In this document: positions 9,393 through 18,234 of the stretch, piece after piece
Numbering within the stretch: position 1 is the first letter of the stretch
How the letters are laid out: the number at the start of each line of letters is the position of its first letter
DNA from: Kocuria coralli
GTDB lineage: Bacteria; Actinomycetota; Actinomycetes; Actinomycetales; Micrococcaceae
Direction: 5' to 3'
Assembly: GCF_008831305.1 (NCBI RefSeq)
Contig: NZ_ML708618.1
Span: 62,001 to 126,000 of the forward strand
Length of the DNA: 64,000 nucleotides
Translations under genes and position numbers: made by a program
The notes under the pieces: generated by a model
The model's database searches: none
The model's input: the letters and a program-made list of their open reading frames with translations, nothing else
What the model was told of the DNA's origin: nothing

Positions 9393-9430
9393 AGCCGCGG
9401 CACAGCCTCCGGGCCGTGCCGCGGCTTTTT
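9393..9430 (+). terminator. Intrinsic terminator after tRNA-Gly
   Basis: 11-bp stem (agccgcggcac at 9393-9403 with gtgccgcggct at 9416-9426) followed by ttttt (9426-9430). It is one of the few hairpins here with a clear T-run. Confidence 0.9.
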
Positions 9431-9516
9431 CCTTGGCTCTTCCCTTGTCCTGGATCTCTGCTGTGGCTGCCACGGTTGAGTGGTCGATCCGGTCGCGGAT
9501 GAACGCCGACTGGGCA

Positions 9517-9552
9517 TTTTGATCGCCCGTCGGCGCTGATGGGCGATCAGAA
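9517..9552 (-). terminator. Hairpin after nei
   Basis: ttttgatcgccc (9517-9528) pairs, with one mismatch, with gggcgatcagaa (9541-9552). On the minus strand the hairpin starts 32 bases after the nei stop and is followed by aaaatgccc in antisense, that is, an A/T-rich edge. An outer pair, gagtggtcg at 9478-9486 and cgaccactc at 9553-9561, extends it. Confidence 0.65.
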
Positions 9553-9584
9553 CGACCACTCGCGCGTTTTCGGCTGCCTCGGGG

Positions 9585-10517
9585 TCAGGGCGACGACGGC
9601 GGCTGGCAGCCCGGGCACCAGAACAGATTCCGCCCGGCCAGCTCCATCTCCCTGACGGGAGTCCCGCAGTGAAGGCACGGCTCGCCCGTGCGCTTGTACA
9701 CGTAGTTGGCGTGCTCGGGCCAGGCGGCGGTCTCGGGGATGCCGGGGCGGTCCTCCGGATCGGTCGTGACGATCCGGCCCAAGCGCACGCCGATCTCCAT
9801 CAGCTCCCGGTTCTCCTGCCACAGCCCGAGCAGCGTCTCCTCCCCCGCGGCCCTGCTCGGCAGGAAGGGGTCCACTCCCTGCCGGAAGAGCGATTCCGCA
9901 CGGAAGATATTGCCGACTCCGGCGATCACCTGCTGCTCCAGCAGCAGAGCCGCGATCGGCCGAGCCGACCGCGAGGCCCGGGCCACGAACAGGTCAGGGC
10001 TCGCCGCGGGGTTCAGCGGATCCGGACCCAGGCGTTTCAGGGCCATGGCGGCCTCGGACACGGTCTCCACGCGGCACTCCGCGGGGCCACGCAGATCAGC
10101 CCAGCCGTGCCGACCGGCCAGCCGGGCGCGCACCGCACCCACGGGCGGGTCCGGAATCACGCGGCCGTCGTCGTAGCGCAGCGCGTGAGTCCGGGACGAG
10201 CCGCTCTCGCGCTCGCCCATCTTGCGGGGCGCGCCGATGCTGGATGAGGCCGCGAACCGGTCGTCCCCGGCGAAGCTCCAGGCACCGTAGAGCCCGAGGT
10301 GGGAGCGCATGACCAGGCGATCGTCCGGGTCGGCGGGCAGCGCGAAGGTCAGGTGCAACTGCTTGCCGTAGGCGCGCGCGGAGACCAGGCGCCGCCCGTC
10401 CAGCAGCCTCGCGCCGCGTGCGAAGCGGCCCTGCGGACTGGAGACCGCGAGCTCCTCGCCCTCGAAGACCTCGCTCAGCCGCCGGGCCAGGCGGTGGATG
10501 GTGTGCCCCTCCGGCAT
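9585..10517 (-). CDS. nei: Fpg/Nei family DNA glycosylase (endonuclease VIII, Nei1 type)
   Basis: 310-residue base-excision repair enzyme that removes oxidised bases and cuts the abasic site. Seen: N-terminal PEGHTIHR, where Pro2 is the catalytic nucleophile after Met removal and Glu3 the acid; the helix-two-turn-helix region with AGVGNIFRAE; a C-terminal zinc finger CLHC-x16-CPGC. PEGHT rather than PEL indicates Nei (pyrimidine lesions) rather than MutM/Fpg. It starts 3 bases after the rpiB stop and is co-transcribed with it, as in Mycobacterium (Rv2464c-Rv2465c). Confidence 0.95.
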   Translation of the reverse strand: MPEGHTIHRLARRLSEVFEGEELAVSSPQGRFARGARLLDGRRLVSARAYGKQLHLTFALPADPDDRLVMRSHLGLYGAWSFAGDDRFAASSSIGAPRKMGERESGSSRTHALRYDDGRVIPDPPVGAVRARLAGRHGWADLRGPAECRVETVSEAAMALKRLGPDPLNPAASPDLFVARASRSARPIAALLLEQQVIAGVGNIFRAESLFRQGVDPFLPSRAAGEETLLGLWQENRELMEIGVRLGRIVTTDPEDRPGIPETAAWPEHANYVYKRTGEPCLHCGTPVREMELAGRNLFWCPGCQPPSSP

Positions 10518-10520
10518 GGT

Positions 10521-11036
10521 TCAGGCTCCGGTGGAGTAAGCGCGTCCCGTCAGGCCGGTCAGGAAGCCCGCGATATCGGCCGTCTCCTCGAACTCCGCGA
10601 TCTGCCCGATCCGGCGCACGTGACGCTCATCGCCGCTGAACGGCGTGGCCAGGAACGCCTTGACGATCTCCAGCCCCTCTTCCCGCGAGTGCTGGCGGCC
10701 GCCCAGGGCCACCACCTGGGCATCGTTGTGCTCCCGGGCCAGCTGGGCGGTGGCGATGCTCCACGCGAGTGCGGCACGGATGCCGCGGACCTTGTTGGCC
10801 GCCATCTGCTCGCCGTTACCGGAGCCGCCCAGCACGATGCCCAGTGAATCCAGGCCCTGTTCGCGGTCGGCCAAGACGGCCTGAGCGGCGTGGATGCAGA
10901 AGGCCGGGTAGTCGTCGACGGGGTCGTAGCTCTCGGGCCCGTGGTCGATCAGCTCGTAACCCAGGGCCGAGAGCTGCTCGACCAGGTACCGGGAGAGCTC
11001 CATGCCTGCGTGGTCAGTTGCGATGTGAACGCGCAT
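10521..11036 (-). CDS. rpiB: Ribose-5-phosphate isomerase B
   Basis: 171-residue isomerase interconverting ribose 5-phosphate and ribulose 5-phosphate in the pentose phosphate pathway. Seen: N-terminal ATDHAG phosphate-binding motif, the GSGNGEQMAANK region that forms the active-site loop, and HNDAQVVALGGRQ. The active-site position that is Cys in E. coli RpiB reads Ser in GSGNG, as in mycobacteria. Start at 11036 is supported by GAAGGAG eight bases upstream; a longer reading frame begins earlier but has no such site. First gene of the rpiB-nei pair. Confidence 0.96.
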   Translation of the reverse strand: MRVHIATDHAGMELSRYLVEQLSALGYELIDHGPESYDPVDDYPAFCIHAAQAVLADREQGLDSLGIVLGGSGNGEQMAANKVRGIRAALAWSIATAQLAREHNDAQVVALGGRQHSREEGLEIVKAFLATPFSGDERHVRRIGQIAEFEETADIAGFLTGLTGRAYSTGA

Positions 11037-11275
11037 CCGCGCAACTCCTTCAGCCCTCCAACGGGGGCAGACGATGCAAATGATGACGGAAAGCTGCGAC
11101 GCCGGATCGTAGGCTTCCGCGCCGCCAGGTCCGAGCGCATTGACCGGGGCAATGGCTCGGGCAGGTGCCAGCCTAATCCAGTCCCCGCCAGCCATGGCAT
11201 CATGGATCGATATTCAAGCTCGTCCAATCCCCGCTCGGGTCCTCGCCCGGGGTCGCTCTGAAAGGACCGCACCTA

Positions 11276-13834
11276 GTGCCCGGAAAGAACCTCACCCGCG
11301 CCGAGGCCGCCGATCGCGCCGCCCTGATCTCCGTCGCCTCCTACGACGTCGTCCTGGACCTCACCACTGGGGACACGACCTTCCGCACGACGACCACCGT
11401 GACGTTCGAGGCCGAGGCCGGGGCCTCGACCTTCATCGACGCCTTCACCGCGGAGGTGCATCAGGTCACGCTCAACGGTCAGGACCTGGATCCCGCCCTC
11501 GTGGCCGACGGCGCGCGCATCCAGCTGCCGGAGCTCGCCGAGCAGAACGTGCTCGTGGTGGAGGCGGACATGTTCTACACCAACACGGGTGAGGGACTGC
11601 ACCGCTTCGTGGACCCCGTGGACCGGGAGGTCTACCTCTACTCCCAGTTCGAGGTGGCCGACACCCGCCGGATGTTCCCGGTGTTCGAGCAGCCGGACCT
11701 GAAGTCCCGGTTCGCCTTCACGGTCACCGCCCCGGATCACTGGCAAGTGATCTCCAACCAGCCGACCCCCGAGCCCGCAGCGGCCGGGGACGGCAAGGCG
11801 ACCTGGGCCTTCAGCGCTACGCCCCTGCTGCCCCCGTACATCACGGCACTCGTGGCCGGCCCGTACGACGTCGTCCGGGACGAGCTGACCTCCTCGGACG
11901 GCCGCACCATCCCCCTCGGCGTCTTCGCGCGGAAATCCCTGATGGAATACGTCGACGCCGAGGAGATCTTCGAGATCACCAAGCAGGGCTTCGAGTTCTA
12001 CGAGGCCCAGTTCGACACCCCGTACCCCTTCGAGAAGTACGACCAGCTCTTCGTACCCCAGTTCAACGCCGGGGCGATGGAGAACGCGGGCTGCGTGACG
12101 TTCGTGGAGGCCTATGTCTTCCGCTCGCGCCCCACCCAGGCCCGGGTGGAACGCCGGGTGATCACCGTGCTGCACGAACTCGCCCACATGTGGTTCGGCA
12201 ACCTGGTGACCATGCGGTGGTGGAACGACCTGTGGCTCAACGAGTCCTTCGCCGAGTACGCCTCGACCCTGGCCTCCGCGCAGGCCACCCGGTACGACAA
12301 CGCGTGGACCACGTTCGCCGCCATGGAGAAGTCCTGGGCCTTCGAGCAGGACCAGCTGCCCACCACCCACCCCGTCAAGGCCGAGATCAGCGACCTGGAG
12401 GACGTGCTCGTCAACTTCGACGGCATCACCTACGCCAAGGGTGCCTCCGTCCTCAAGCAGCTGGTCGCCTGGGTGGGCCAGGAGCAGTTCATGCAGGGCC
12501 TGCGCACCTACTTCGCCAAGCACGGCTGGGCCAACGCCGAGCTCAAGGACCTCATGGCCGAGCTCGAGAGCGCCTCCGGCCGGGACCTGAAGGACTGGAC
12601 CTCCCGCTGGCTCGAGGACTCGGGGGTCAACACCCTGCGCCCCGACTGCGTACGCGACGACGACAACATCATGACCTCGTTCGCCATCGTCCAGACGGCG
12701 CCCGATGAGTACCCCGTTCTGCGCCCGCACCGCCTGGCCATCGGGTTCTACGACGTCGACGACTCCACCGGGCAGCTGGTGCGCAACCACAGGGTGGAGA
12801 TCGACGTGGAGGGCTCCCGCACCGAGGTGCCCGAGCTGGTGGGCGTGGAGGCCCCCGATCTGGTCCTGGTCAACGACGACGATCTGGCCTACGCCAAGAT
12901 CCGCCTGGACGAGTACTCCCAGGACACCGTGACCGAGCACCTCAAGGACTTCGCCGAATCCCTGCCGCGCGCCCTGGTGTGGCAGGCGGCCTGGGATGGG
13001 GTGCACGACGCCGTCGCCCCGGCCCGCGGTTATGTGGAGACGGTCCTGAACAACATCGGCGCCGAGACCGACTCGACCACCGTGCAGGTGCAGCTGCGCC
13101 AGCTCGACACTGTGCTGGACGGCTATATCGCCGAGGAGGACCGGGAGGCCTTCGCCGTCGACGCCGCGGAGCGCCTGTGGCATCTGGTCGTCTCCGCCGA
13201 ACCCGGCTCCGACAACCAGCTCCAGTTCGTCAGGGCCTACGCCCGCCGCGCCCGCACCGCGCAGCAGCTGGACCGGATCGACGGCCTGGACTCGGGCGAG
13301 CTGCTGCTGGACGGCCTGGAGATCGACACCGACCTGCGCTGGGCCCTCCTGACCTCCCTGACCGCCGGCGGCCGGGTGGGCGCCGACGCCGTGGACGCGG
13401 CTCTGAGCCGCGACGACACCGAGCACGGCGCCATCGCCGCGGCACAGGCCCGTGCCGCCATCCCCACCGCCGAGGCCAAGGCCTCCGTGTGGGATTCCGT
13501 GGTCGAGGTGGGCTCCATGCCCAACTCCCTGCAGGAGGCCGCGATCGCCGGCTTCCGGCAGGCACCCGACGACGATCTCCTCTCCCCCTACGTCGCCAAG
13601 TACTTCGAGACGGTGACCGAGATCTACCGGGAGCGCTCCCACGAGATCGCCGAGCAGATCGCGGTGGGGATGTTCCCCCGGATCCCCCGGCAGTCCACGG
13701 TGGATGCCGCCGACGCGTTCCTGGCAGGCTTGCCCGAGAACCTCAACGGCCTGCGCCGGCTGGTCCTGGAGGGCCGGGACCGGGTGGCCAGGGCCGTCGC
13801 GGCCCAGGAAGTCGATACGAGAGCCCAAGCATGA
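11276..13834 (+). CDS. pepN: Aminopeptidase N, M1 zinc metallopeptidase
   Basis: 852-residue cytoplasmic aminopeptidase that removes N-terminal residues from peptides, including products of the Clp protease. Seen: the substrate-anchoring GAMEN motif at 266-270, the zinc site HELAH at 300-304 with the third ligand glutamate in LNESFAEY 19 residues on, and a helical ERAP1-like C-terminal domain. GTG start at 11276 has AAAGGA upstream. The stop overlaps the start of the globin gene by 4 bases (ATGA). Same neighbourhood as Rv2467 in Mycobacterium. Confidence 0.97.
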   Translation: MPGKNLTRAEAADRAALISVASYDVVLDLTTGDTTFRTTTTVTFEAEAGASTFIDAFTAEVHQVTLNGQDLDPALVADGARIQLPELAEQNVLVVEADMFYTNTGEGLHRFVDPVDREVYLYSQFEVADTRRMFPVFEQPDLKSRFAFTVTAPDHWQVISNQPTPEPAAAGDGKATWAFSATPLLPPYITALVAGPYDVVRDELTSSDGRTIPLGVFARKSLMEYVDAEEIFEITKQGFEFYEAQFDTPYPFEKYDQLFVPQFNAGAMENAGCVTFVEAYVFRSRPTQARVERRVITVLHELAHMWFGNLVTMRWWNDLWLNESFAEYASTLASAQATRYDNAWTTFAAMEKSWAFEQDQLPTTHPVKAEISDLEDVLVNFDGITYAKGASVLKQLVAWVGQEQFMQGLRTYFAKHGWANAELKDLMAELESASGRDLKDWTSRWLEDSGVNTLRPDCVRDDDNIMTSFAIVQTAPDEYPVLRPHRLAIGFYDVDDSTGQLVRNHRVEIDVEGSRTEVPELVGVEAPDLVLVNDDDLAYAKIRLDEYSQDTVTEHLKDFAESLPRALVWQAAWDGVHDAVAPARGYVETVLNNIGAETDSTTVQVQLRQLDTVLDGYIAEEDREAFAVDAAERLWHLVVSAEPGSDNQLQFVRAYARRARTAQQLDRIDGLDSGELLLDGLEIDTDLRWALLTSLTAGGRVGADAVDAALSRDDTEHGAIAAAQARAAIPTAEAKASVWDSVVEVGSMPNSLQEAAIAGFRQAPDDDLLSPYVAKYFETVTEIYRERSHEIAEQIAVGMFPRIPRQSTVDAADAFLAGLPENLNGLRRLVLEGRDRVARAVAAQEVDTRAQA

Positions 13835-14451
13835 CGGAGACACCAGAACACCGGAACGACCGCACCGGGCAGCCACAGTCCGGCTCCATCCCTGCCCCTG
13901 CGGAGAGCCCGGAGCCTCCGACCAACCCCCAGGCCGCGGCCGCCCCGGATGCCCGGATCATCCCCGTCGGCCGCCCCCTCTCGGCCATGCGCAGGCCCAT
14001 GAAGCAGGTGGGAGACCGCCGCGCAGAAGCCGGCACTGCGGGTGGTGGGTCCGCGACGCCTCAGGCGAACCCGGCATCGGCGTCGTTCTACGACCAGATC
14101 GGGGGTCATGAGACCTTCGAGAAGCTCGTGCACGAGTTCTACCGGCGCGTGGCGGCCGATCCCGAGTTCCGCGCCATGTACCCCGAGCAGGATCTGGGAC
14201 CGGCCGAGCGCCGGTTGCGGATGTTCCTGGAGCAGTACTGGGGCGGGCCGACCACCTACTCCGAGGAACGGGGGCACCCGCGGCTGCGGATGCGGCACAT
14301 GCCGTTCAGGATCGACTCGCACGCCCGGGACACGTGGCTCGAGCACATGCGCGCCGCCGTCGACACCCTGGACCTCTCGCCCCTGCACGAGGGCATCCTG
14401 TGGGACTACCTGGAACGGGCGGCCCATTCCCTAGTCAACGCGCCCGGATGA
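13831..14451 (+). CDS. glbO: Group II truncated hemoglobin (TrHbO) with long N-terminal extension
   Basis: 206-residue protein with a group II truncated globin at about residues 86-206. Haem-pocket residues visible: Tyr104 (B10) in HEFYRR, Tyr117 (CD1), His156 (F8 proximal ligand) in RMRHMPF, Trp169 (G8). The family binds oxygen and detoxifies reactive oxygen and nitrogen species. The first 85 residues are Pro/Ala/Gly-rich with a basic patch (RRPMK) and look disordered; typical TrHbO proteins of about 130 residues lack this. ATG overlaps the pepN stop (ATGA), so translation is coupled. In Mycobacterium glbO also lies just after pepN. Confidence 0.92.
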   Translation: MTETPEHRNDRTGQPQSGSIPAPAESPEPPTNPQAAAAPDARIIPVGRPLSAMRRPMKQVGDRRAEAGTAGGGSATPQANPASASFYDQIGGHETFEKLVHEFYRRVAADPEFRAMYPEQDLGPAERRLRMFLEQYWGGPTTYSEERGHPRLRMRHMPFRIDSHARDTWLEHMRAAVDTLDLSPLHEGILWDYLERAAHSLVNAPG

Positions 14452-14486
14452 TCCGCCCCTGAGCGGAGGCGGAGACCGGCCATCGG

Positions 14487-15167
14487 TCAGGACCGGGTCA
14501 GCACGAAGCCCCCGGGGCAGGACAGCCGCGTCCAGGAGCCGTTGACGGCCACCGCGATCCGGGAGTCGTCGTCGGACCGGATGAAACCCAGGGCCCAGGC
14601 CGCGAAGGCGGCACCATCGGGAACCTCCCACGCCCCGGGGCCGTCTGCGGCGGGAATCCGGCCCCAGTCCGAGACCCGGCTCCAGATCGCGGACCGGACC
14701 CGCTGCACGATCTCGCGTCCGGAGTCGGTGGGCACCGTGCGGGCGACCTCCTCCGTGCCGGCCTTGGCGGTGTGCACCAGCTCCTGAGCGGGGATTGCCC
14801 CTACCGACTCCCATCCCGCCAGCGACGGCGAGATCCCGGCCCATGCGGCCTTCTCGTCATAGGGCGGCAGGCGCAGGGTGGAATCACCGGTGCCCTGGGT
14901 CCGCGGCAGCCGGTCGAGCACGGGTCCCAGCCCGACGACGGCGTCGAGGGCGGACGGTTCCGCCAGCCCGGCGGTGCGCAGCCCCAGGACCGTGGGGGTG
15001 GTGTCCAGCAGGCCGGAGCGGGCCAGCACGCAGGTCCAGATGCCGATCGCTCCTCCCACCCCCTGGAAGCGGACGGCGCCGTCGGCGTCGATGGACCGGG
15101 CTCGGGTGAGGTAGGCGCGGATGTCCTCGACCGAGGCGGTGTCGACCAGCTGGAAGAACCGCGCCAT
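14487..15167 (-). CDS. Conserved actinobacterial protein of unknown function
   Basis: 226-residue soluble protein that I cannot assign. It begins MARFFQLVDTASVEDIRAYL, contains no signal peptide or membrane helix, and has many Trp residues spread over the C-terminal half. It starts one base after the stop of the thioesterase gene and is surely in the same operon. The C-terminal part reads as a mixed alpha/beta fold by hydrophobic pattern only. Convergent with glbO, 35 bases away. Confidence 0.75.
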   Translation of the reverse strand: MARFFQLVDTASVEDIRAYLTRARSIDADGAVRFQGVGGAIGIWTCVLARSGLLDTTPTVLGLRTAGLAEPSALDAVVGLGPVLDRLPRTQGTGDSTLRLPPYDEKAAWAGISPSLAGWESVGAIPAQELVHTAKAGTEEVARTVPTDSGREIVQRVRSAIWSRVSDWGRIPAADGPGAWEVPDGAAFAAWALGFIRSDDDSRIAVAVNGSWTRLSCPGGFVLTRS

Positions 15168-15168
15168 C

Positions 15169-15657
15169 TCACTCCCCTCCCGGCCGGCGGCCGAAGGCCA
15201 CCGGCTCGGCCTGGTAGAAGGCCAGGAAACGGCGCTGCTCGTCAGTGAGGGGCTGCGGCTCTCCCGTCCCGCGGTCGATCTGCACGGTGGTGGACTGGGC
15301 GACCGCGAATACCGTGCCGCCGTCGCCGCGCTCGCTGTCGCGCTCCTGGAGGCGGTAGTTGAGGACGTAGGAGGTCCTGCCGACGTGCGAGACCCACACC
15401 TGGGCCACGATGGGATCCAGGCGATAGTGCAGCTGGGCGGTGTACTCGACCTCCTGACGGCCCACCACGGTCAGGTGCCCGCCGGTGAGCTTGCGGAAGG
15501 TCGTGCCGTCGGGCACCCCCTCGATGCCCTCGATCCGCATCTCGCTCAGGCGCACGCGAGCGTCCTCCAGATACTGGAGCTGGACCACGTTGTTCACGTG
15601 GCCGAAGGAGTCGATGTCGCCGAAGCGCATGTGGACGGGCACGCCGAGGGAAGTCAT
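15169..15657 (-). CDS. Acyl-CoA thioesterase, 4HBT/YbgC-like hotdog fold
   Basis: 162-residue single-hotdog thioesterase that hydrolyses acyl-CoA thioesters. The active-site signature is DIDSFGHVNN near residue 13, with the Asp before the hot-dog helix. The length is normal for the family. Start at 15657 has GGAGG only two bases upstream; ATG at 15666 and ATG at 15630 are alternatives. It precedes the unknown 226-residue gene by one base. Its substrate cannot be told; acyl chains or aromatic acyl-CoAs are both possible. Confidence 0.88.
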   Translation of the reverse strand: MTSLGVPVHMRFGDIDSFGHVNNVVQLQYLEDARVRLSEMRIEGIEGVPDGTTFRKLTGGHLTVVGRQEVEYTAQLHYRLDPIVAQVWVSHVGRTSYVLNYRLQERDSERGDGGTVFAVAQSTTVQIDRGTGEPQPLTDEQRRFLAFYQAEPVAFGRRPGGE

Positions 15658-15753
15658 GTCCTCCATGGAAACACACCCCGTCGCGAGCCGCCGCCCAGCC
15701 GCGGGCGAAGAAGACGTGCGGTGACATCGGACCGGCATCGTAGAGTGATCGTC

Positions 15754-16677
15754 ATGAGCACCGAGCAGAATCGAGATCCGGTCAGCGACCCCTCCCTGGA
15801 TCCCACCCAGGCACTGGTGGAGATGCTTGAGCTGAGCAGTGAGGGCGGGGTCCGCACTCACGAGGACATCTTCGTGGGACGCACGATCACCTCTCCTCGG
15901 GGGTCCGTCTTCGGGGGTCAGGTGATGGCGCAGGCCGCCACCGCGGCGATGCGCACGGTGGACGAGGAACGCGTGATCCACTCGATGCACGGCTATTTCC
16001 TGCGGGCGGGCAACACCCACGAGCCCATCACCTTCGGGGTCGAGCGCATGCGCGACGGCCGCTCGTTCTCCACCCGGCGGGTGCACGCCTACCAGTTCGG
16101 GACCCCGATCCTGTCGGGGATCTTCTCCTTCCAGACCCCGTCCCAGGGTCTCGAGCACCAGGACGAGTGCCCCAAGGGCATGCCGGATCCCGAGTCGCTG
16201 CCGACGGCGCAGGACATGCTGGGGCACATCGACCTGCCGCAGGCCCGCGCGGTGGCGTATGAACGTCCGTTCGACATCCGCTACATCACCCCGGCGATCT
16301 TCCTGGAGCCCGACGAGCGCCGGGATCCGTTCAACGCCGTGTGGGTGCGCACGCACAAGCGCCTGCCCGACGACCCCCGCCTGCACCAGGCCGCCCTGGC
16401 CTATGTCTCGGACTACGTCATGCTGGAACCCGCCCTGCGCCGGCACGGCAAGTCGTGGATCGATCCGGGCATGAACCTCGCCTCGCTCGATCACGCGATG
16501 TGGTGGCACCGGCCGGCCCGCGCGGACGAGTGGCTGCTCTACGTGCAGGCCTCGCCCTCGGCTTCGGGCGCCCGTGCGCTGGGCGAGGGCCGGATGTTCG
16601 ACCGGGAGGGCAACCTGGTGGCCACGACCATGCAGGAGGGCATGGTCAGGCTCCCCGAGTTCAGGGACGCCGACTAG
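15754..16677 (+). CDS. tesB: Acyl-CoA thioesterase II (TesB)
   Basis: 307-residue double-hotdog thioesterase hydrolysing medium- and long-chain acyl-CoA. Seen: FGGQVMAQA in the first hotdog, HSMHGYFLRAG, the family-typical segment SFSTRRVHAYQ, and the second hotdog with LASLDHAMWWHRP carrying the catalytic Asp. Length is normal. Start at 15754 (MSTEQ). Transcribed away from the other thioesterase gene, with 96 bases between the two starts. Confidence 0.95.
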   Translation: MSTEQNRDPVSDPSLDPTQALVEMLELSSEGGVRTHEDIFVGRTITSPRGSVFGGQVMAQAATAAMRTVDEERVIHSMHGYFLRAGNTHEPITFGVERMRDGRSFSTRRVHAYQFGTPILSGIFSFQTPSQGLEHQDECPKGMPDPESLPTAQDMLGHIDLPQARAVAYERPFDIRYITPAIFLEPDERRDPFNAVWVRTHKRLPDDPRLHQAALAYVSDYVMLEPALRRHGKSWIDPGMNLASLDHAMWWHRPARADEWLLYVQASPSASGARALGEGRMFDREGNLVATTMQEGMVRLPEFRDAD

Positions 16678-16690
16678 CTCCTCTCCCCGG

Positions 16691-17968
16691 CTAGCTCCTC
16701 TCCCGGACGGCCCGCCCCCACCGGGCCTGGTGGTGACGGCACACGGCGATGCCGACGGCGACCGCTGCGAGGCCGCTTGCGGCCGCCATCCCGTAGCCGG
16801 TCACGGAGGCCGTCAGCAGCCCGGCCCAGGCGCCGATGGTTCCCGCGAGCATGCTGATCGAGGTCAGGAGCGTGAAATCGGCTCCCGCGTGAGAGGGCCT
16901 GGAGAGATTCAGGTTGACCGCGTAGATCCCCGTGTTCATCACGGTGTAGCCCGACAGCACCAGGCAGGCGCCGACCGCCGCCAGGATCGAGGCGGCGGGT
17001 GCCGGGACCGCCGGATGCGCCGTGATCGCCGGCATCAGGCTCAGTCCCCCGGTCAGCTGGATCGCCGCGCCGAGCACCATGGTGGGCGCCTTGCCCCACC
17101 GGCCGCACAGCACGCCGCCGAGCAGCCCCGCCCCCAGCGCCGGGACGGAGGCGACGACCGAGGTGACCACGCCGATGCGGGTCAGGCTCCAGCCAGCGTC
17201 CACCAGGGCTGGGGTGACCAGCGACCACATGGCGGCTGAGCCCAAGGACACCAGCGGAACCGCGATCAGCCCCCAGGTTCTAGCGCCGGGCTGCGCGAGG
17301 ACGCCGAACATGTCGGAGAGCCGCAGCCGCCCGGACGCGGCCGCCTCGCGCTGCGGCTCCTCGTACCGCAGCACCGGGATCATGGCCGCCGCCGTGAACA
17401 GCACGAGCAGCAAGACCGCGGCCCGCCACCCCCACAGGTCGTAGACCCACAGGGCCAGTCCGCCGCCGATCACGGTCCCGATGTAGCTCGCGGCCACCTG
17501 CACGCCCGCGCCCGCATCGTGCCGGGAGGCCGGGAGCCCCCGGACGGACAGCGCGTCCGCGGCGACGTCCTGCGTGGCCGAGAACAGGACGAACGCGGCT
17601 GCCAGGGCCACCACAGCGGTCAGTCCTCCCATCGGGTCGCCGATCAGCGCCAGGCCCAGCAGGCTGAGCACCATGAGGGTCTGGAGCAGGATCACCCAGG
17701 AACGATGGTGCCCCGACCGTGCGCGCAGCGGCCACCGGTCCAGGAGGGGAGCCCACAGGAACTTCAGCGGCCAGGCCAGCCCGAGCAGCTGCAGCGCGGA
17801 CAGCGTGCTCAGCTGAGCTCCGCCGTCGCGCAGGATGCCGGTGAGGCCGGTCTGCAGGAACGATGCCCCGATGAACTGGGTGGTGTACAGCGCCCACAGC
17901 AGCAGCCACAACGACGTCGCCGTGCCGCCGCTCGCACGGCGGGGCGCGGTGGCGACGGGGGTCTTCAC
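16691..17968 (-). CDS. MFS transporter, probable siderophore transporter (RhtX/FptX/AmpG-like)
   Basis: 425-residue membrane protein with about 12 hydrophobic segments and the MFS-style loop APLLDRWPLRARSGHHR after helix 2. The wording (LKFLWAPLLDR, SATQDVAADALSVR) is that of the AmpG/RhtX/FptX branch, which carries muropeptides or siderophores across the inner membrane. GTG at 17968 has GGGAGG seven bases upstream; a TTG at 18007 with GAGGAGG is an alternative. It is divergent from the siderophore operon and shares the 267-bp intergenic region with the iron box, so it probably moves the siderophore; direction of transport is not shown by sequence. Confidence 0.82.
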   Translation of the reverse strand: MKTPVATAPRRASGGTATSLWLLLWALYTTQFIGASFLQTGLTGILRDGGAQLSTLSALQLLGLAWPLKFLWAPLLDRWPLRARSGHHRSWVILLQTLMVLSLLGLALIGDPMGGLTAVVALAAAFVLFSATQDVAADALSVRGLPASRHDAGAGVQVAASYIGTVIGGGLALWVYDLWGWRAAVLLLVLFTAAAMIPVLRYEEPQREAAASGRLRLSDMFGVLAQPGARTWGLIAVPLVSLGSAAMWSLVTPALVDAGWSLTRIGVVTSVVASVPALGAGLLGGVLCGRWGKAPTMVLGAAIQLTGGLSLMPAITAHPAVPAPAASILAAVGACLVLSGYTVMNTGIYAVNLNLSRPSHAGADFTLLTSISMLAGTIGAWAGLLTASVTGYGMAAASGLAAVAVGIAVCRHHQARWGRAVRERS

Positions 17969-18152
17969 GCGGCTTCCTCCCGCCCGGCTCTCGCGCTCGA
18001 ATGTCAAAAGGGCCTCCTCGTAGCCGGCGCCCCGGCCCGCGTGACGGGACGACGGGCGCCTCGGAATCGCCGACGCCGCAGGTCACCAGGATGTGTGCGT
18101 CCGCTCAGAATTCTCCGGGAAGGACTGGACGTCCCACCTCTCATCTGTATTG

Positions 18153-18171
18153 TTAGGTAAACCTAACCTGC
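18153..18171. promoter_or_regulatory. IdeR/DtxR iron box
   Basis: ttaggtaaacctaacct is a palindrome of the type TTAGGTnnnCCTAA, close to the DtxR/IdeR/DmdR1 consensus TTAGGTTAGGCTAACCTAA. It stands 64 bases upstream of the desA start and 185 upstream of the divergent MFS gene. It would repress the siderophore operon when iron is sufficient. Confidence 0.85.
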
Positions 18172-18234
18172 ATTGGCGCATATATCCATGCGCTATTTGT
18201 CGTGTCCGAGATGAGCCGAAAGGTGTCCTTCTGC

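Noticed and set aside
9011-9559. 182-residue minus-strand frame across tRNA-Gly
   Set aside because: It contains GNRTRVASLEDWGSTIELHP, a well-known false translation of the tRNA-Gly 3' part; no ribosome-binding site.
11273-13876. 867-residue minus-strand frame opposite pepN
   Set aside because: Antisense frame in high-GC DNA; pepN is certain from its zinc motif.
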